Assembly: GCA_937863915.1 (NCBI GenBank)
Contig: CALMID010000196.1
Location: forward strand, 1-5,972
Length of the DNA: 5,972 nt
Origin: an uncultured Pseudomonas sp.
GTDB lineage: Bacteria; Pseudomonadota; Gammaproteobacteria; Pseudomonadales; Pseudomonadaceae
Direction of reading: 5' to 3'
Positions within the stretch are counted from its first letter, which is position 1. Each line of letters opens with the position of its first letter. This document shows, piece after piece, positions 5,634-5,972 of the stretch. A model generated the notes under the pieces. It was not told the DNA's origin. It worked only from the letters and a program-made list of their open reading frames with translations, and searched no databases. The translations under genes were made by a program, and so were the position numbers.

Positions 5634-5972
5634 ATGGGCACAACACTCAAAGCCAGTCTCGGAACCCCGCACCTGTGGGGCATCGCCGTCGGCCTGGTGA
5701 TTTCCGGCGAATACTTCGGCTGGAGCTACGGCTGGGGCGTGGCGGGAACCCTGGGGTTCCTCATCACCGCCCTGCTGGTGGCGACCATGTACACCTGTTT
5801 CATCTTCAGTTTCACCGAACTGACCACTGCCATTCCCCATGCCGGCGGGCCTTTCGCCTACAGCCGGCGGGCCTTCGGCGAGCGCGGCGGACTGCTCGCC
5901 GGTCTGGCCACCCTGATCGAATTCGTTTTCGCCCCGCCGGCCATCGCCATGGCCATCGGTGCCTATCTCAAC
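5634..5972 (+). CDS. eat: Ethanolamine permease, APC superfamily (3' partial)
   Basis: The first 113 residues of an inner-membrane amino acid-polyamine-organocation superfamily transporter, running off the window. Recognised from the ethanolamine permease pattern: GEYFGWSYGWG (25-35) in the first helix, TELTTAIPHAGGPFAYSRR (61-79) between helices 2 and 3, and LIEFVFAPPAIA (93-104). Hydrophobic segments lie at about 13-32, 37-60 and 85-112. The ATG is the only possible start after the in-frame stop at 5595-5597, and AGGG lies seven bases upstream. In pseudomonads this gene typically stands beside eutB and eutC (ethanolamine ammonia-lyase), so it probably imports ethanolamine as carbon and nitrogen source; those partners would be outside the window. 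A related amine or amino acid permease is the main alternative. Confidence 0.88.
   Translation, partial: MGTTLKASLGTPHLWGIAVGLVISGEYFGWSYGWGVAGTLGFLITALLVATMYTCFIFSFTELTTAIPHAGGPFAYSRRAFGERGGLLAGLATLIEFVFAPPAIAMAIGAYLN

Overview
The window is GC-rich, tightly packed chromosomal DNA from a gammaproteobacterium, almost certainly Pseudomonas or a close relative. The call rests on protein similarity recalled from memory: PyrF reads nearly residue for residue like Pseudomonas PyrF, and the last gene matches the pseudomonad ethanolamine permease. There are four complete genes and two cut by the window edges. I see no RNA genes, insertion sequences, phage genes, CRISPR array or integration scars, and no stretch over 200 bases without a gene.

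Layout. (1) Bases 2-2365, plus strand: the C-terminal 787 codons of a membrane-bound cyclic-di-GMP enzyme (end of a MASE3 membrane sensor, two PAS domains, GGDEF, EAL), with both catalytic signatures and the inhibitory RxxD site intact. (2) Bases 2459-3220, minus strand: a classical short-chain dehydrogenase, convergent with the first gene across a long imperfect hairpin. (3) Bases 3374-3805, plus strand: a GNAT acetyltransferase, divergent from the dehydrogenase; both genes carry the octamer GCTAGACT at about the same distance upstream. (4) Bases 3824-4519, minus strand: pyrF, converging on the GNAT gene with an 18-base gap; a perfect 8-bp hairpin overlaps the GNAT stop codon. (5) Bases 4708-5472, plus strand: an exported SBP_bac_3-type solute-binding protein with no transporter genes beside it. 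(6) Bases 5634-5972, plus strand: the first 113 codons of an ethanolamine permease, preceded by two hairpins and a perfect GTTGAC-N6-GTCAAC dyad.

The genes do not form one pathway. Orientation alternates (+, -, +, -, +, +), so most are probably single transcription units separated by hairpins. Each has a separate role: c-di-GMP signalling, an unknown redox reaction, an unknown acetylation, UMP synthesis, periplasmic solute binding, and ethanolamine uptake whose catabolic partners (eutB, eutC) would be expected beyond the right edge.

I did not find a previously undescribed system. The most useful leads are regulatory: the dyad before the permease, the mirrored octamer between the dehydrogenase and GNAT genes, and the hairpins at the convergent gene ends.
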